From Photobacterium jeanii (GTDB lineage: Bacteria > Pseudomonadota > Gammaproteobacteria > Enterobacterales > Vibrionaceae), in NCBI RefSeq assembly GCF_001650345.1, contig NZ_LVHF01000028.1, forward strand, positions 186,001-250,000: DNA of 64,000 nt, read 5' to 3'. The notes below the pieces were generated by a model that saw only the letters and a program-made list of their open reading frames with translations, searched no databases and had not been told where the DNA came from. Position 1 is the stretch's first letter. Every line of letters starts with the position of its first letter. Below are positions 8,985 to 17,746 of this stretch, in pieces. A program made the translations under genes and the position numbers.

Positions 8985-9902
8985 ATGACTTTATATTTTT
9001 CGTTGCTGTTGATTGGTGCTGCGGCTTTGATGTACAGCACCACAGTCAAAAAGCAAAAGATCACAGCGATTAAAAAAGACCAGAAAAGTAAAGCCCAGGA
9101 TGATATCAACTTGATGAACTTGGCATCGTTAAAAGGGGAAGGACTGAAAGATAAAGTGCTGATCCGTCTTAATGGTGTTTTTTCTCAATTAGGTAAGAAA
9201 GGCTTAGCACAGGCGGTTATTGGTATTACCGTGATTAGTTTTGCTATGAGCTACGTGGTTGGTGCTTATCTTGCTCTCGGTTTTGTTTCAGGTATGGCGG
9301 CGTTAACAATTACCCCATTTGTTGCCACTTTTTTATTGTTTAAGTTTTTGCTTGCTCGTCGTAAGAAGCAGTTTGAAGCCTCGTTCCCTGATGCGATTAA
9401 CTTAATGACCAGTGCGATTAGCTCGGGTGAGAGTGTGATGCAGGCAATTCAATTTGTGGGTAACAAGCTCGATAGTGTGGTTGGTCAGGAATTTAAGTGG
9501 GTAGGTCAGCGTCTTCAGATTGGTGAGTCGCCAGACGATGTATTTAGACGCTCTTGTCAAAACTGCCCATATAAAAGCTACCGTTTCTTTATTATCACGC
9601 TTCGCGCCAATATGATCCGTGGTGGTCAGCTTAAAGAAGTCATGACACGTTTGAACCGTGTGTTGTTTGATGCGCGTTCTGTAGAAAAGAAAACCAATGC
9701 GATGACATCGGAAGCGCGTTTGTCAGCGAAGATCGTTGGTGCAATTCCATTTTTGTTCTTATTCGGTATGCAGTACATGAGTCCTGAAAACTTTGACTTT
9801 GTATTGAGAGATCCAAATGGTCGCGTCATTCTCTATTACCTCATTGGCAGTGAGACCATAGGTATGGGCATTATTTGGTTTTTAATCAAAGGAATTCGCT
9901 AA
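8985..9902 (+). CDS. tadB: Tad inner-membrane platform protein TadB
   Basis: This 305-residue inner-membrane protein of the T2SSF/GspF family forms, with TadC, the platform on which TadA acts. It has one N-terminal membrane helix, a pair of helices around residues 75-125, the cytoplasmic T2SSF helical domain (about residues 130-260), and a final membrane pair. The stop codon overlaps the TadC start codon by one base, which is consistent with translational coupling. Confidence 0.9.
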   Translation: MTLYFSLLLIGAAALMYSTTVKKQKITAIKKDQKSKAQDDINLMNLASLKGEGLKDKVLIRLNGVFSQLGKKGLAQAVIGITVISFAMSYVVGAYLALGFVSGMAALTITPFVATFLLFKFLLARRKKQFEASFPDAINLMTSAISSGESVMQAIQFVGNKLDSVVGQEFKWVGQRLQIGESPDDVFRRSCQNCPYKSYRFFIITLRANMIRGGQLKEVMTRLNRVLFDARSVEKKTNAMTSEARLSAKIVGAIPFLFLFGMQYMSPENFDFVLRDPNGRVILYYLIGSETIGMGIIWFLIKGIR

Positions 9903-10777
9903 TGTCGTCAATGGTCATATCTCTTATTGCTTTATTTGTTGGTATCATTGCTTTTAGTTGGATTCAATCAGCACAGCGTGCAAAGCAGCGTAAACGTATG
10001 CATAGTTTGCTGCAAAGTGAAGAAACTGAATCAGAAGCTCGCCGAAATTTCCGTAAAGCAATGAATAAAATCAGTGCGGAAAATAAGAAAGAATTTGAAC
10101 ACAAGTTAGAACAAGCGGGTATTTATAATAAAGGGTTAGCCATTTATTACTTACCAGCGAAGTTTGGCATTATTTTTCTCACGTTCGCATTTTGTGCTTT
10201 TCAAATCATGTCGGGTGAATGGGAGCTTAACGACGCGCTTATCCCTGGTTTTGGCGTCATGATTGTCGTGATCCTTGTGCCTGATTGGGTATTAGCCGCT
10301 AAGAAGAAAACAGTTGAGCGCAATGTGGGTCGTGAACTTCCTTACTTAATTGATTTGATGGCTGTTTGTGTCCAGACCGGTATGACGTTAGAGTCAGCAT
10401 TGGCTTACTTGGCTGACGAAATGCAAGGCTTCGATAAACACCTTGCATACCATATCCATAAAACCGCAGAACGTGCACGATTAACGGGCTTAGAAACAGC
10501 ATTAACTGAATTTGCAGTACGCATAAATACTCAGGAAGTGAGAAGTTTTACTTTTACCTTATTACAAAGTTTGCAGCATGGTAGCTCGATTTATCAGGTG
10601 TTAATTACGCTTTCAAAAGATATTCGTGAAGTACAAATGTTGGAAACGGAAGAAAAAATTGGTGCGCTGTCGGCCAAGATGAGTGTGCCTTTGATTATTT
10701 TTATTATGATGCCAATTGTTATTTTGATTATAGCCCCAGGTATTATGAGGCTAATGCAGTCGGGAGGTATCGGGTAA
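9902..10777 (+). CDS. tadC: Tad inner-membrane platform protein TadC
   Basis: This is the second T2SSF-family platform protein of the Tad system. The ATG at 9902 overlaps the tadB stop and gives 291 residues beginning MSSMVISLIA. A frame opened nine codons earlier would overlap tadB more deeply without benefit. The protein has an N-terminal membrane segment, two more around residues 90-130, the T2SSF domain with the VGRELPYLIDLMAVCVQTGM core, and C-terminal membrane helices. The last base overlaps the tadD start. Confidence 0.9.
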   Translation: MSSMVISLIALFVGIIAFSWIQSAQRAKQRKRMHSLLQSEETESEARRNFRKAMNKISAENKKEFEHKLEQAGIYNKGLAIYYLPAKFGIIFLTFAFCAFQIMSGEWELNDALIPGFGVMIVVILVPDWVLAAKKKTVERNVGRELPYLIDLMAVCVQTGMTLESALAYLADEMQGFDKHLAYHIHKTAERARLTGLETALTEFAVRINTQEVRSFTFTLLQSLQHGSSIYQVLITLSKDIREVQMLETEEKIGALSAKMSVPLIIFIMMPIVILIIAPGIMRLMQSGGIG

Positions 10778-11583
10778 TGAAAAAATTATGCTTGTTAACT
10801 TTAGTTGCTATTTTGGCAGGCTGTTCTAACTCCCCTAAGCATAAGATTTCCGATGAAGAACGAATGGAGATCACTCAAAATTATGATGGGTTGCAAGAGA
10901 ATTATCGAGCACGATTAAAAGCAAATCCAAAAGATTATGAAGCGTTGGTGAAGTTATCTGGGGCTTATTTTAAAGATGGCGATATTGAAGCGGCCAGTTA
11001 TTACATTGATCAAGTACCTGATGATAATTGTAGTCAAATAAACGGTTGCTGGTTAACTCGCGCGGATATTGCGTACAACAATAAAGATTATAGCCAAGCA
11101 AAATATTATATCGATTATAGCCTTGCGGTAGGTAAAGATGTTTATGCAGTCAAGAACCTTTACGGCATTATGCTTGCTCGCCAAGGTAATTTTGAATTAG
11201 CACGACAGTATTTTTTTGAAGCTCGTGTTGGTTTTAAAAGTGAAGACGCGATAAAAAATAATCTCGCCATGACAGAAATGATGGAAGGTAAGTATGAGAA
11301 GGCAGCCGAACGCCTTATGCCTTTATATCAAAAGAATCGTTTTGATGCTCAGATTAAAGCGAACTTGATCGTTAGCTTGATGCTTTCTAGTCAATACAGC
11401 AAAGTAAGACAATTATTGTTGCAAGAAATGAGTGAAGAAGAAGCGGCAGAAATGTTTGAGCAACTTCGTGAAGATCTGCAACAGCCAGCGACGTTGAATT
11501 TACCTGCGTTAGATAATTTACAACAATCACAAAATAACCTAGTGAGTGATCAGCATTCTGCTGAGCAAGATGAGGAATCATGA
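10777..11583 (+). CDS. tadD: TadD-like TPR lipoprotein
   Basis: TadD is the family's pilotin-like, tetratricopeptide-repeat lipoprotein, thought to help the RcpA secretin reach the outer membrane. The 268-residue product has a lipoprotein signal with LAGC, Cys16 being the lipidation site. At least four TPR-like helix pairs follow between residues about 45 and 210 (for example DYEALVKLSGAYFKDGDIEAA). The C-terminus is Gln/Glu/Asp-rich and probably disordered. It overlaps tadC by one base and the following OmpA-domain gene by four. Confidence 0.87.
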   Translation: MKKLCLLTLVAILAGCSNSPKHKISDEERMEITQNYDGLQENYRARLKANPKDYEALVKLSGAYFKDGDIEAASYYIDQVPDDNCSQINGCWLTRADIAYNNKDYSQAKYYIDYSLAVGKDVYAVKNLYGIMLARQGNFELARQYFFEARVGFKSEDAIKNNLAMTEMMEGKYEKAAERLMPLYQKNRFDAQIKANLIVSLMLSSQYSKVRQLLLQEMSEEEAAEMFEQLREDLQQPATLNLPALDNLQQSQNNLVSDQHSAEQDEES

Positions 11584-12218
11584 TGAAACGCTTATTGCCA
11601 TTATTATTTATCGCTACAACAAGCGTACATGCTGACGAGACTCTGCTTCAGCACTTATGTGAAACAACGGCGTTCAACCAAGAATTGACGGTAACGCAGC
11701 ACCAGCCGGTAGTGATTGCTCATCACCGTAATGGCCAGATGTTAACTGGTCACCCAGTTGATCTTGATTTGTCTGCTTATGCTGAGTTATTGGCAGACAA
11801 TACTGATATCAACCGCGATTGTTTAGCGTACCTTGAGCAAAATGGGGTGGTGAAGATTGTTGATAATGACGCATCGCCTAAGATGCAATCTGGTCAAACA
11901 ATTGCGCGTGTATTCTTCTCATTTGATCGCTCAACTTTGAGTCAAACCTCGGTGCGTATTCTGGAAAAGATCGCCTCTCAGCTTAAAAACACTAAGACCT
12001 TACTTGAGGTTGAAGGCCACACTGATGCGAAAGGTAGTGCAGAGTACAACCTCGCGCTAGGTTTACGTCGTAGTAAGTCTGTGGAAGCATTCTTGAAGTC
12101 TCGCGGTATGCCGAGTCATCAAATGAAAGCCACCTCGAAAGGTGAAACAGCGCCTGTGGCTGATAACAGCAGCGATCACGGTCGAGAGCTAAACCGTCGA
12201 GTAGAAATCAAAGTTTGA
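11580..12218 (+). CDS. OmpA-family peptidoglycan-binding protein, last gene of the Tad operon
   Basis: The 212-residue protein has a signal peptide (cleavage near TSVHA-D). An unassigned N-terminal region carries two cysteines (Cys27 and about Cys81). A C-terminal OmpA/MotB-like domain begins near residue 105 and contains VEGHTDAKGSAEYN and the RRS...VEAFL helix. In related Tad loci an OmpA domain is fused to TadG. Here it is a separate gene coupled to tadD by overlapping start and stop codons. It would anchor the machine to the cell wall. Two ATGs (11580 and 11583) are possible, and the second has the better spacing to TGAGGA. Confidence 0.8.
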   Translation: MMKRLLPLLFIATTSVHADETLLQHLCETTAFNQELTVTQHQPVVIAHHRNGQMLTGHPVDLDLSAYAELLADNTDINRDCLAYLEQNGVVKIVDNDASPKMQSGQTIARVFFSFDRSTLSQTSVRILEKIASQLKNTKTLLEVEGHTDAKGSAEYNLALGLRRSKSVEAFLKSRGMPSHQMKATSKGETAPVADNSSDHGRELNRRVEIKV

Positions 12219-12240
12219 TTTAAAGGGTAGTTAGATATTA

Positions 12241-12276
12241 AAAATCCCTGTCACTTCAAAGTGACAGGGATTTTTT
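12241..12276. terminator. Bidirectional terminator between Tad operon and clsA
   Basis: AATCCCTGTCAC and GTGACAGGGATT form a 12-base-pair stem with a six-base loop, flanked by A-rich and T-rich tracts. It can serve both the Tad operon (plus strand) and clsA (minus strand). Confidence 0.9.
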
Positions 12277-12302
12277 GTATCAGGGTGAACGGCTTGAATG
12301 AT

Positions 12303-13760
12303 TTACAGCAACGGGCTGAACATATAGAAAAACTGCTCTGTTAGCTTGTGTTGTACTGGTCGTCGTTCCCATTCTTTCCAGTCAACTTGGGTTGAGTTTT
12401 TCAGGTATTCTTGCTGAAGCCAGCTTAGCTGTTGGGTAAATTCAGCACTATCGACAGCAAGGGTGACTTCAAAGTTCAGCCATAAGCTGCGCATATCGAG
12501 GTTCACCGTGCCAATTAAGCAGTGGTTGTCATCAATCACGACAGATTTGGTGTGAAGTAATCCGCCATGAAAACGATGAATTCTAACTCCAGCACTTAAT
12601 AACTCAGCAAAGAAAGAGCGGCTAGCCCATTCCACCATAGTCGAGTCATTTTTATCGGGAATGATGATATTGACGCTGATACCACGATGAGCCGCACCCC
12701 GTAGGGCATGAAGTAAGTTTTCACTTGGCACAAAGTAAGGCGTGGTGATCACAATACTTTCTTGGGCTTGGTAAATGCTTAACAGTAGTACTTGGTGAAT
12801 AATTTCTTCAGGCATCCCTGGGCCCGATGGGATCACTTGTACCGTATCATTTTCAGGAGAAGTAGGCGTTATGGTACAGCTTGGTAGGGGTGGAAGATCG
12901 CGCTCGCCAGTTTCAACCTCCCAATCCCATGCTTGAATACTATTAAGCACCGTGACTGTTGGCCCTGTTAACCTCACCATCACATCGATCCACTCACCGA
13001 CACCTGCATCTGTTTTGAAAAACTTAGGATCAACCATGTTCATTGAGCCTGTGTAGGCGATGGTGTTATCGATTACTACAATTTTCCGGTGTTGGCGCAA
13101 GTCTAAGCGACGCAAGAACATACGGAAGGGAGTGACGGCTAAGGCTTCGGTGACTTCAATGCCGGCATGACGCATTAACCTTGGCCAATGGGAGCGGAAA
13201 AAGCGCATGCTGCCCGCCGAGTCGAGCAAGACTTTAACGCGTACTCCACGCTTAGCGGCTTGAATTAATGCAACACCGACTTCATCGGCTAATCCGCCCG
13301 GATGCCAAATGTAGAACTCCATATGAATGGAGACTTGGGCTTGCTCAATGTCTTCGACAATGGATTTTAAGATTTTTTGCGGTGAGTCTTGTAGCGATAA
13401 GCTGTTACCCACCAAGCTTGGAATGCCAAGTCGGTTTTCACACAAATCACAAATAGGGCGTGCGTATTGACTCATCAACTGTGGTTGATGTTCAGGGCAG
13501 TCGTTTAAGCGCTGAAACCATTCGGCATAGGGAATAAACATCTCATGGGCGCGTTTTGCCCGCTTTTTGCCAAGGTTTAATTCGCCAAATAACAGGTAGG
13601 CGACAATTCCGCCAACAGGAATGATGTAGATGATCATTAGCCAAGCCAATGACACTCCGACCACGCGGCGTTTGAAAACAACCCGTACTGTGATACCTGC
13701 GATAAGCAGCCAATATAAGAAAACGCTTACCCAAGCTAGAATTTGGTAAAACTGTTCCAT
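12303..13760 (-). CDS. clsA: Cardiolipin synthase A
   Basis: This membrane enzyme condenses two phosphatidylglycerol molecules into cardiolipin and glycerol. The 485-residue length and the sequence throughout closely resemble E. coli ClsA (486 residues). Two N-terminal membrane helices (about 1-60) precede two phospholipase D domains with HKD motifs: HRKIVVID near residue 220 and HTKSVVID near residue 400. The C-terminus FSPLL also matches ClsA. It is a monocistronic gene, convergent with the Tad operon. Confidence 0.95.
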   Translation of the reverse strand: MEQFYQILAWVSVFLYWLLIAGITVRVVFKRRVVGVSLAWLMIIYIIPVGGIVAYLLFGELNLGKKRAKRAHEMFIPYAEWFQRLNDCPEHQPQLMSQYARPICDLCENRLGIPSLVGNSLSLQDSPQKILKSIVEDIEQAQVSIHMEFYIWHPGGLADEVGVALIQAAKRGVRVKVLLDSAGSMRFFRSHWPRLMRHAGIEVTEALAVTPFRMFLRRLDLRQHRKIVVIDNTIAYTGSMNMVDPKFFKTDAGVGEWIDVMVRLTGPTVTVLNSIQAWDWEVETGERDLPPLPSCTITPTSPENDTVQVIPSGPGMPEEIIHQVLLLSIYQAQESIVITTPYFVPSENLLHALRGAAHRGISVNIIIPDKNDSTMVEWASRSFFAELLSAGVRIHRFHGGLLHTKSVVIDDNHCLIGTVNLDMRSLWLNFEVTLAVDSAEFTQQLSWLQQEYLKNSTQVDWKEWERRPVQHKLTEQFFYMFSPLL

Positions 13761-14127
13761 ATCCGATATTTATTAAACTATCTATATTGTGCCCATTTTG
13801 CATGCTTTTCATGTGAAAACATAGCATTAAGCCATCAATATCATGAACTTTATGTTGTTTTTCATGCTTAGCGCTTTAGTGGGCTAAAAGGCGAAATCTG
13901 CCTCAAGTATTCTTTCTAGTCATTCTAATTTATGGGGGAGAACTGAACAGGTTACAAGATTAAGGTGGGATATTTAAAAGCCTTGTCTTCACATTCAGTT
14001 TGATAGCTGTTATTACTGATTTTTAACACAGTAAAGTTATTATTTAACTTATCGAAAACATTGTAGTGTGACTAGAATAATTATTTGATGATTTAGTTAT
14101 ATCACGATAGGAAGACAGGGAAGCAGT
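13761..14127. other. Divergent intergenic region between clsA and the NSS transporter
   Basis: These 367 bases separate two divergently transcribed genes and must hold both promoters. The region is AT-rich. I could not fix convincing -35/-10 pairs or an operator, and I see no small gene with a good ribosome binding site. Confidence 0.4.
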
Positions 14128-15462
14128 ATGGCAGGTCAGTCGCGGGCGCAGTTTAGCTCTAGAATTGGTTTTATTTTGGCAGCAGCAGGCTCTGCTGTTG
14201 GTTTAGGGAATATTTGGGGGTTTCCGACCCAAGCAGCGAGTAATGGTGGGGCAGTATTTCTGTTCGTTTACCTTGTGATGGTGTTTGCACTGGCATATCC
14301 ATTATTGGTTGCTGAACTCACTATTGGCCGATATGGCAGTGCTAATCCGATTAAATCCCTTCGTTCAATCTGGCCACAACAAAAGAAGGTAGCCTCCTTA
14401 CTTGGATTAGCGGGTATGGTTGCCGTATCAATGATCTTAAGCTTTTATGCGATTGTCGCGGGTTGGTTGTTGGGCTCTTTAGTGGGCCCAGTGTTAGATG
14501 CTGTCGGTATGACGACTGCGGCGGCTTGGCTTGAATCTTTCAGTACTGCACGAAACCTTATTTTAATGATCATCTTTATGGTACTGACGATTTGCGTTGT
14601 TCGTAATGGCGTTGCTGACGGTATAGAGCGTTGGTCAACGCGTCTGATGCCTGTGCTACTTGTGTTGTTTTTGCTGATGGTGGTTTACATCTTGACTCAA
14701 GATGGTGCGATGGACGGGCTGAAAATGTATTTAGTGCCTGATTTTTCGCACTTTAGTGCAGATTTAGTGGTGAGTGCAATGGGTCAAGCTTTTTTCTCGT
14801 TGTCATTAGGTGTGTGCTCAATGATGGTGTATGGCTCGTATATTCAAAAAAATGTGAATCTACCGAAAGTGGCCGCACAAGTTGCTCTACTTGATACTGC
14901 AGTCGCATTTATTGCAGGTCTTTTGATTTTGCCAGCGATGTTTGTGGCGTTGAACAACGGGGTTGAGATTTACAACGAAACGGGGGGGCTGCTTTCTTCT
15001 GATACCTTGGTATTTAGCGTACTTCCGGCCATGTTCGATACGATGGGGGCGGTAGGCTTACTTGTTGGCATACTGTTTTTTATTTTGATGGTGATTGCTG
15101 CGCTAACATCTTCCATTTCCATGCTGGAAGTGCCAGTTGCTTGCGCTACCGAAGAACTTAATCAAGACCGTAAAGTTGCCGTATGGTGGATTGGTGGGGT
15201 GATCACCTTATTCTCTGCCATTATTGTGTTTAACTTTGGTGAGATGTTTGGTTTAGTGATTTCACTGACTACCGAATACGCGCAGCCGATTTTGGGGATG
15301 ATTTTTGCTTTGCTGGTTGGCTGGGTATGGAAGCGTGACCAAGCCTTACAAGAAATCAAACAAGGCTATCCCGAGTTAGAACAAGGCTTATTCTGGAAAA
15401 TTTGGCCGTGGTACGTTCGCGTGGTGTGCCCATTACTTATGCTGTTGGTGTTCTTTGCTTAG
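14128..15462 (+). CDS. Sodium-dependent NSS/SNF-family transporter
   Basis: This is a sodium:neurotransmitter-symporter-family (LeuT fold) carrier, probably importing an amino acid. The 444-residue protein is hydrophobic throughout, with about eleven membrane segments. It opens with the family's unwound TM1 signature (GSAVGLGNIWGFP, about residues 21-33). The SLSLGVCSMMVYGSYI stretch corresponds to the TM6 region. It starts after a GGGAAG ribosome binding site. The substrate cannot be read from the sequence: bacterial relatives carry Trp, Tyr, Leu or other neutral amino acids. Confidence 0.88.
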   Translation: MAGQSRAQFSSRIGFILAAAGSAVGLGNIWGFPTQAASNGGAVFLFVYLVMVFALAYPLLVAELTIGRYGSANPIKSLRSIWPQQKKVASLLGLAGMVAVSMILSFYAIVAGWLLGSLVGPVLDAVGMTTAAAWLESFSTARNLILMIIFMVLTICVVRNGVADGIERWSTRLMPVLLVLFLLMVVYILTQDGAMDGLKMYLVPDFSHFSADLVVSAMGQAFFSLSLGVCSMMVYGSYIQKNVNLPKVAAQVALLDTAVAFIAGLLILPAMFVALNNGVEIYNETGGLLSSDTLVFSVLPAMFDTMGAVGLLVGILFFILMVIAALTSSISMLEVPVACATEELNQDRKVAVWWIGGVITLFSAIIVFNFGEMFGLVISLTTEYAQPILGMIFALLVGWVWKRDQALQEIKQGYPELEQGLFWKIWPWYVRVVCPLLMLLVFFA

Positions 15463-15514
15463 TTGATGATGTGTGAGCGTGGTTTTTAGTAGTCACTCTT
15501 AAAATGTTTAATCC

Positions 15515-15550
15515 AACAAAGCCGTTGAAATTAGCGGCTTTGCTGTTTTT
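15515..15550 (+). terminator. Rho-independent terminator after the NSS transporter
   Basis: CAAAGCCG (15517-15524) pairs with CGGCTTTG (15535-15542) across a ten-base loop, followed by a T tract at 15546-15550. Confidence 0.7.
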
Positions 15551-15641
15551 GTACTGAGTCGTGGAGTACAAGTATTTAGCCTGATTGATAGAAGGTATAT
15601 ACTCGCGCCTTTGATTGAAATTACCCGCGTTGAGCCCTGCT

Positions 15642-16340
15642 ATGTTTACTCTTGTTCATCAACATCCTGATTTTCTTATTATCGACAAACATCCTGAAGT
15701 GAGTGTTCACAAAGACGATAATGAGCAACCGTTATTGGCGGCAGTCGCAGAACAAACAGGTGATGAGCAGCTCTATCTGATCCACCGTCTCGATAAAATG
15801 ACGTCAGGTTTATTGTTGCTTGGACGCAATAAAGCTGCTGCAGCTCAGCTATCGGCTAATTTTGCTCACCGTGAGGTGAGTAAATTTTATTTAGCGATTG
15901 GCACCAAAAAGCCAAAGAAGAAGCAAGGGATAGTTGTTGGTGATATGACGCGCTCTCGCCGTAGCAGCTGGAAATTAGAAAGTAGCAAACAAAACCCAGC
16001 GGTGACGCAGTTTTTCTCAACAGCGGCGGGGGAAGGTCGTCGCTTGTTCTTATGTAAGCCTTATACAGGGAAAACACACCAAATTCGTGTCGCGCTTCGT
16101 AGCGTCGGCTCTGGTATTACGGGCGATAGTATCTATGGCAATGAAGAGGCGGATCGCGGTTATCTTCATGCTTATGGCTTAGCTTTCTCGTACCAAGGTG
16201 AAATGCTGCAATTTTTGTGTCCACCGCAACAAGGTAAGTTGTGGCAAAGCGAGGATGTAATAGCGGCATTGGCAGAGTGGCATAACCCTTGGTCGTTAAA
16301 CTGGCCTGCAATTCCATCGTCGCTTCAACAGAAATCGTAA
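15642..16340 (+). CDS. RluA-family pseudouridine synthase (TIGR01621-like)
   Basis: This RNA pseudouridine synthase is 232 residues long from the ATG at 15642. A TTG nine codons upstream could also open the frame, but the homologous part begins at FTLVHQHPDFLII. The catalytic Asp51 sits in the family motif HRLDKMTSG. It lacks the N-terminal S4 domain of RluC/RluD, as expected for the short RluA/TruC-like subgroup. The target, rRNA or tRNA, cannot be told from sequence alone. Confidence 0.85.
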   Translation: MFTLVHQHPDFLIIDKHPEVSVHKDDNEQPLLAAVAEQTGDEQLYLIHRLDKMTSGLLLLGRNKAAAAQLSANFAHREVSKFYLAIGTKKPKKKQGIVVGDMTRSRRSSWKLESSKQNPAVTQFFSTAAGEGRRLFLCKPYTGKTHQIRVALRSVGSGITGDSIYGNEEADRGYLHAYGLAFSYQGEMLQFLCPPQQGKLWQSEDVIAALAEWHNPWSLNWPAIPSSLQQKS

Positions 16341-16389
16341 AAACGAAAAAAAGTCAGTGCTGATTGCTGGAAACTTGTTCAATCTCAAA

Positions 16390-16408
16390 TGTGATCATTA
16401 TCAATTTC
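16390..16408 (-). promoter_or_regulatory. Fur-box-like site
   Basis: Read on the minus strand, this 19-base site matches the E. coli Fur consensus GATAATGATAATCATTATC at 13 of 19 positions by my hand alignment, including an uninterrupted TGATAAT. It lies about 45 bases upstream of the small basic protein gene, a position suited to repression by iron-loaded Fur. No other iron gene lies next to it, so it could be chance. Confidence 0.4.
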
Positions 16409-16420
16409 CATTACAATGTC

Positions 16421-16442
16421 GGTCTAGGATCACCCCTAGACC
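16421..16442 (+). promoter_or_regulatory. Hairpin abutting the ribosome binding site of the small basic protein
   Basis: GGTCTAGG and CCTAGACC form a perfect eight-base-pair stem with a six-base loop. The GAGGAA ribosome binding site begins at the next base (16443). No T tract follows, so it is not a terminator. It could influence translation or mRNA stability. Confidence 0.5.
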
Positions 16443-16452
16443 GAGGAATCGA

Positions 16453-16659
16453 ATGCGCCTGACCCGTTCCGTTTCGCTACGAATGCGATTGAAAAAGAAG
16501 AAAAGTAAAACCCGCTTTTGGGATCTGGCTTCCTCCCGTCGACAACGTCACCTCAATAAAACCCGTCTAAAACGTCAACGCCAAGTGCGTATTACCGCTG
16601 AGTATGTGGTACTGGCTCAATCTCGAATTGAACAAGAAGACTATAAGCTCGTTGCTTAA
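16453..16659 (+). CDS. Small very basic protein of unknown function
   Basis: I do not recognise this protein. From the ATG at 16453, preceded by GAGGAA, it has 68 residues, of which 21 are Arg or Lys (for example RLKKKKSK, and a run of RRQR/RLKRQR). A short acidic tail follows (EQEDYKLVA). No membrane helix or signal peptide is seen. A GTG at 16357 in the same frame would add 32 residues encoded by the Fur-like site and the hairpin, which makes it unlikely. The charge suggests nucleic-acid or ribosome binding, an inference only. It sits between two RNA-modification genes. Confidence 0.6.
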   Translation: MRLTRSVSLRMRLKKKKSKTRFWDLASSRRQRHLNKTRLKRQRQVRITAEYVVLAQSRIEQEDYKLVA

Positions 16660-16744
16660 TCAGAGTTATTGTTTGAACGTCAGTGCAATACAGGGCAAAG
16701 CCCTTTAGAATAGCGCCTCACAACTCAGAACAGACGAAACAAAG

Positions 16745-17680
16745 ATGGATATCAACGCACTTCCCCAATTAGAACAACATTTGTTACTTGCGCTTCAGAC
16801 GCCACCAACCGAAGTACGTCGTCTGTTTCATGGCCGTGGTCGCTGCTGGCAAGGACTAGAACAAATCACCGTTGATTGGCTGCAAGATCAAGTCGTGGTG
16901 GCTTTGTTTAAAGAGCCAAGCCCTGAATTTCTTATTGAACTAAATGCGTTATTGCTACGCTTAGTCGATAGTGAAGTTTGGCTGCAAGCTGGTGCGAAAT
17001 CGTTACTGCTGCAACACCGTGATCGCCAAGGCGCGCCAACCGATGTGGTGTGGGGTGAATTGCGAGAGTATCAAGACGTGGTTGAAAATGGTCTGACCTA
17101 CAAGCTCGATCTTGGCCGTAAACAAAATATCGGCTTATTTCTTGATATGCGTTATGGTCGTCGCTGGGTGCAAGAACAAGCAGCGGGTAAGCGAGTGCTT
17201 AATTTATTTGCTTACACCTGTGGGTTTTCTGTGGCAGCCATCGCAGGTGGTGCTGAACATGTGGTGAACCTTGATATGGCGAAAGCGGCGCTAAGTCGCG
17301 GGCGTGATAACCATCACTTGAATAAGCATGATCTGAGCAAAGTAAGCTTCTTAGGTCACGAATTGTTTAAGTCGTGGGGTAAAGTACGCAAATTAGGCGC
17401 TTACGATTTGATCGTCATTGATCCGCCGTCGTTCCAAAAAGGCAGCTTTGCCTTGACTAAAGACTACGCCAAAATCTTACGCCGTTTGCCTGAGCTATTA
17501 ACAGAAAACGGTCAAGTGTTGGCTTGTGTAAATGATCCCGCGATCAGCTCGCAGTTTTTGATTGATGGTATGGCGCAAGAAGCACCAGAGCTTAAATTTG
17601 TTGAGCGCTTAGATAACCCGCCAGAGTTTAAAGATATTGAACCTGAAGGCGGTCTGAAAGCCCTTGTGTTTCAGCGCTAA
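16745..17680 (+). CDS. Class I SAM-dependent methyltransferase, RlmK/RlmI-like
   Basis: The 311-residue protein resembles the methyltransferase half of the RlmI/RlmK (COG1092) 23S rRNA methyltransferases. The AdoMet-binding motif I is VLNLFAYTCGFSVAA (about residues 151-165), and motif IV is IDPPSF (about residues 223-228). The DPPSF form is typical of this RNA-methylating group. It has no PUA domain, so the specific rRNA position is not assignable. The adjacent pseudouridine synthase supports a role in RNA modification. It is followed by a strong terminator. Confidence 0.82.
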   Translation: MDINALPQLEQHLLLALQTPPTEVRRLFHGRGRCWQGLEQITVDWLQDQVVVALFKEPSPEFLIELNALLLRLVDSEVWLQAGAKSLLLQHRDRQGAPTDVVWGELREYQDVVENGLTYKLDLGRKQNIGLFLDMRYGRRWVQEQAAGKRVLNLFAYTCGFSVAAIAGGAEHVVNLDMAKAALSRGRDNHHLNKHDLSKVSFLGHELFKSWGKVRKLGAYDLIVIDPPSFQKGSFALTKDYAKILRRLPELLTENGQVLACVNDPAISSQFLIDGMAQEAPELKFVERLDNPPEFKDIEPEGGLKALVFQR

Positions 17681-17696
17681 ACAATGATTGAAATAG

Positions 17697-17733
17697 AAAA
17701 CGCCCGATAAGCCATGCTTATCGGGCGTTTTTT
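17697..17733. terminator. Bidirectional terminator
   Basis: AACGCCCGATAAG pairs with CTTATCGGGCGTT over a five-base loop, with A and T tracts on either side. It lies between the convergent methyltransferase gene and aspS. Confidence 0.92.
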
Positions 17734-17746
17734 ATTTGGCTAACAA

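Noticed and set aside
16357..16452. GTG-initiated extension of the small basic protein
   Set aside because: The extra codons are those of the Fur-like box and hairpin, and a good GAGGAA site precedes the internal ATG.
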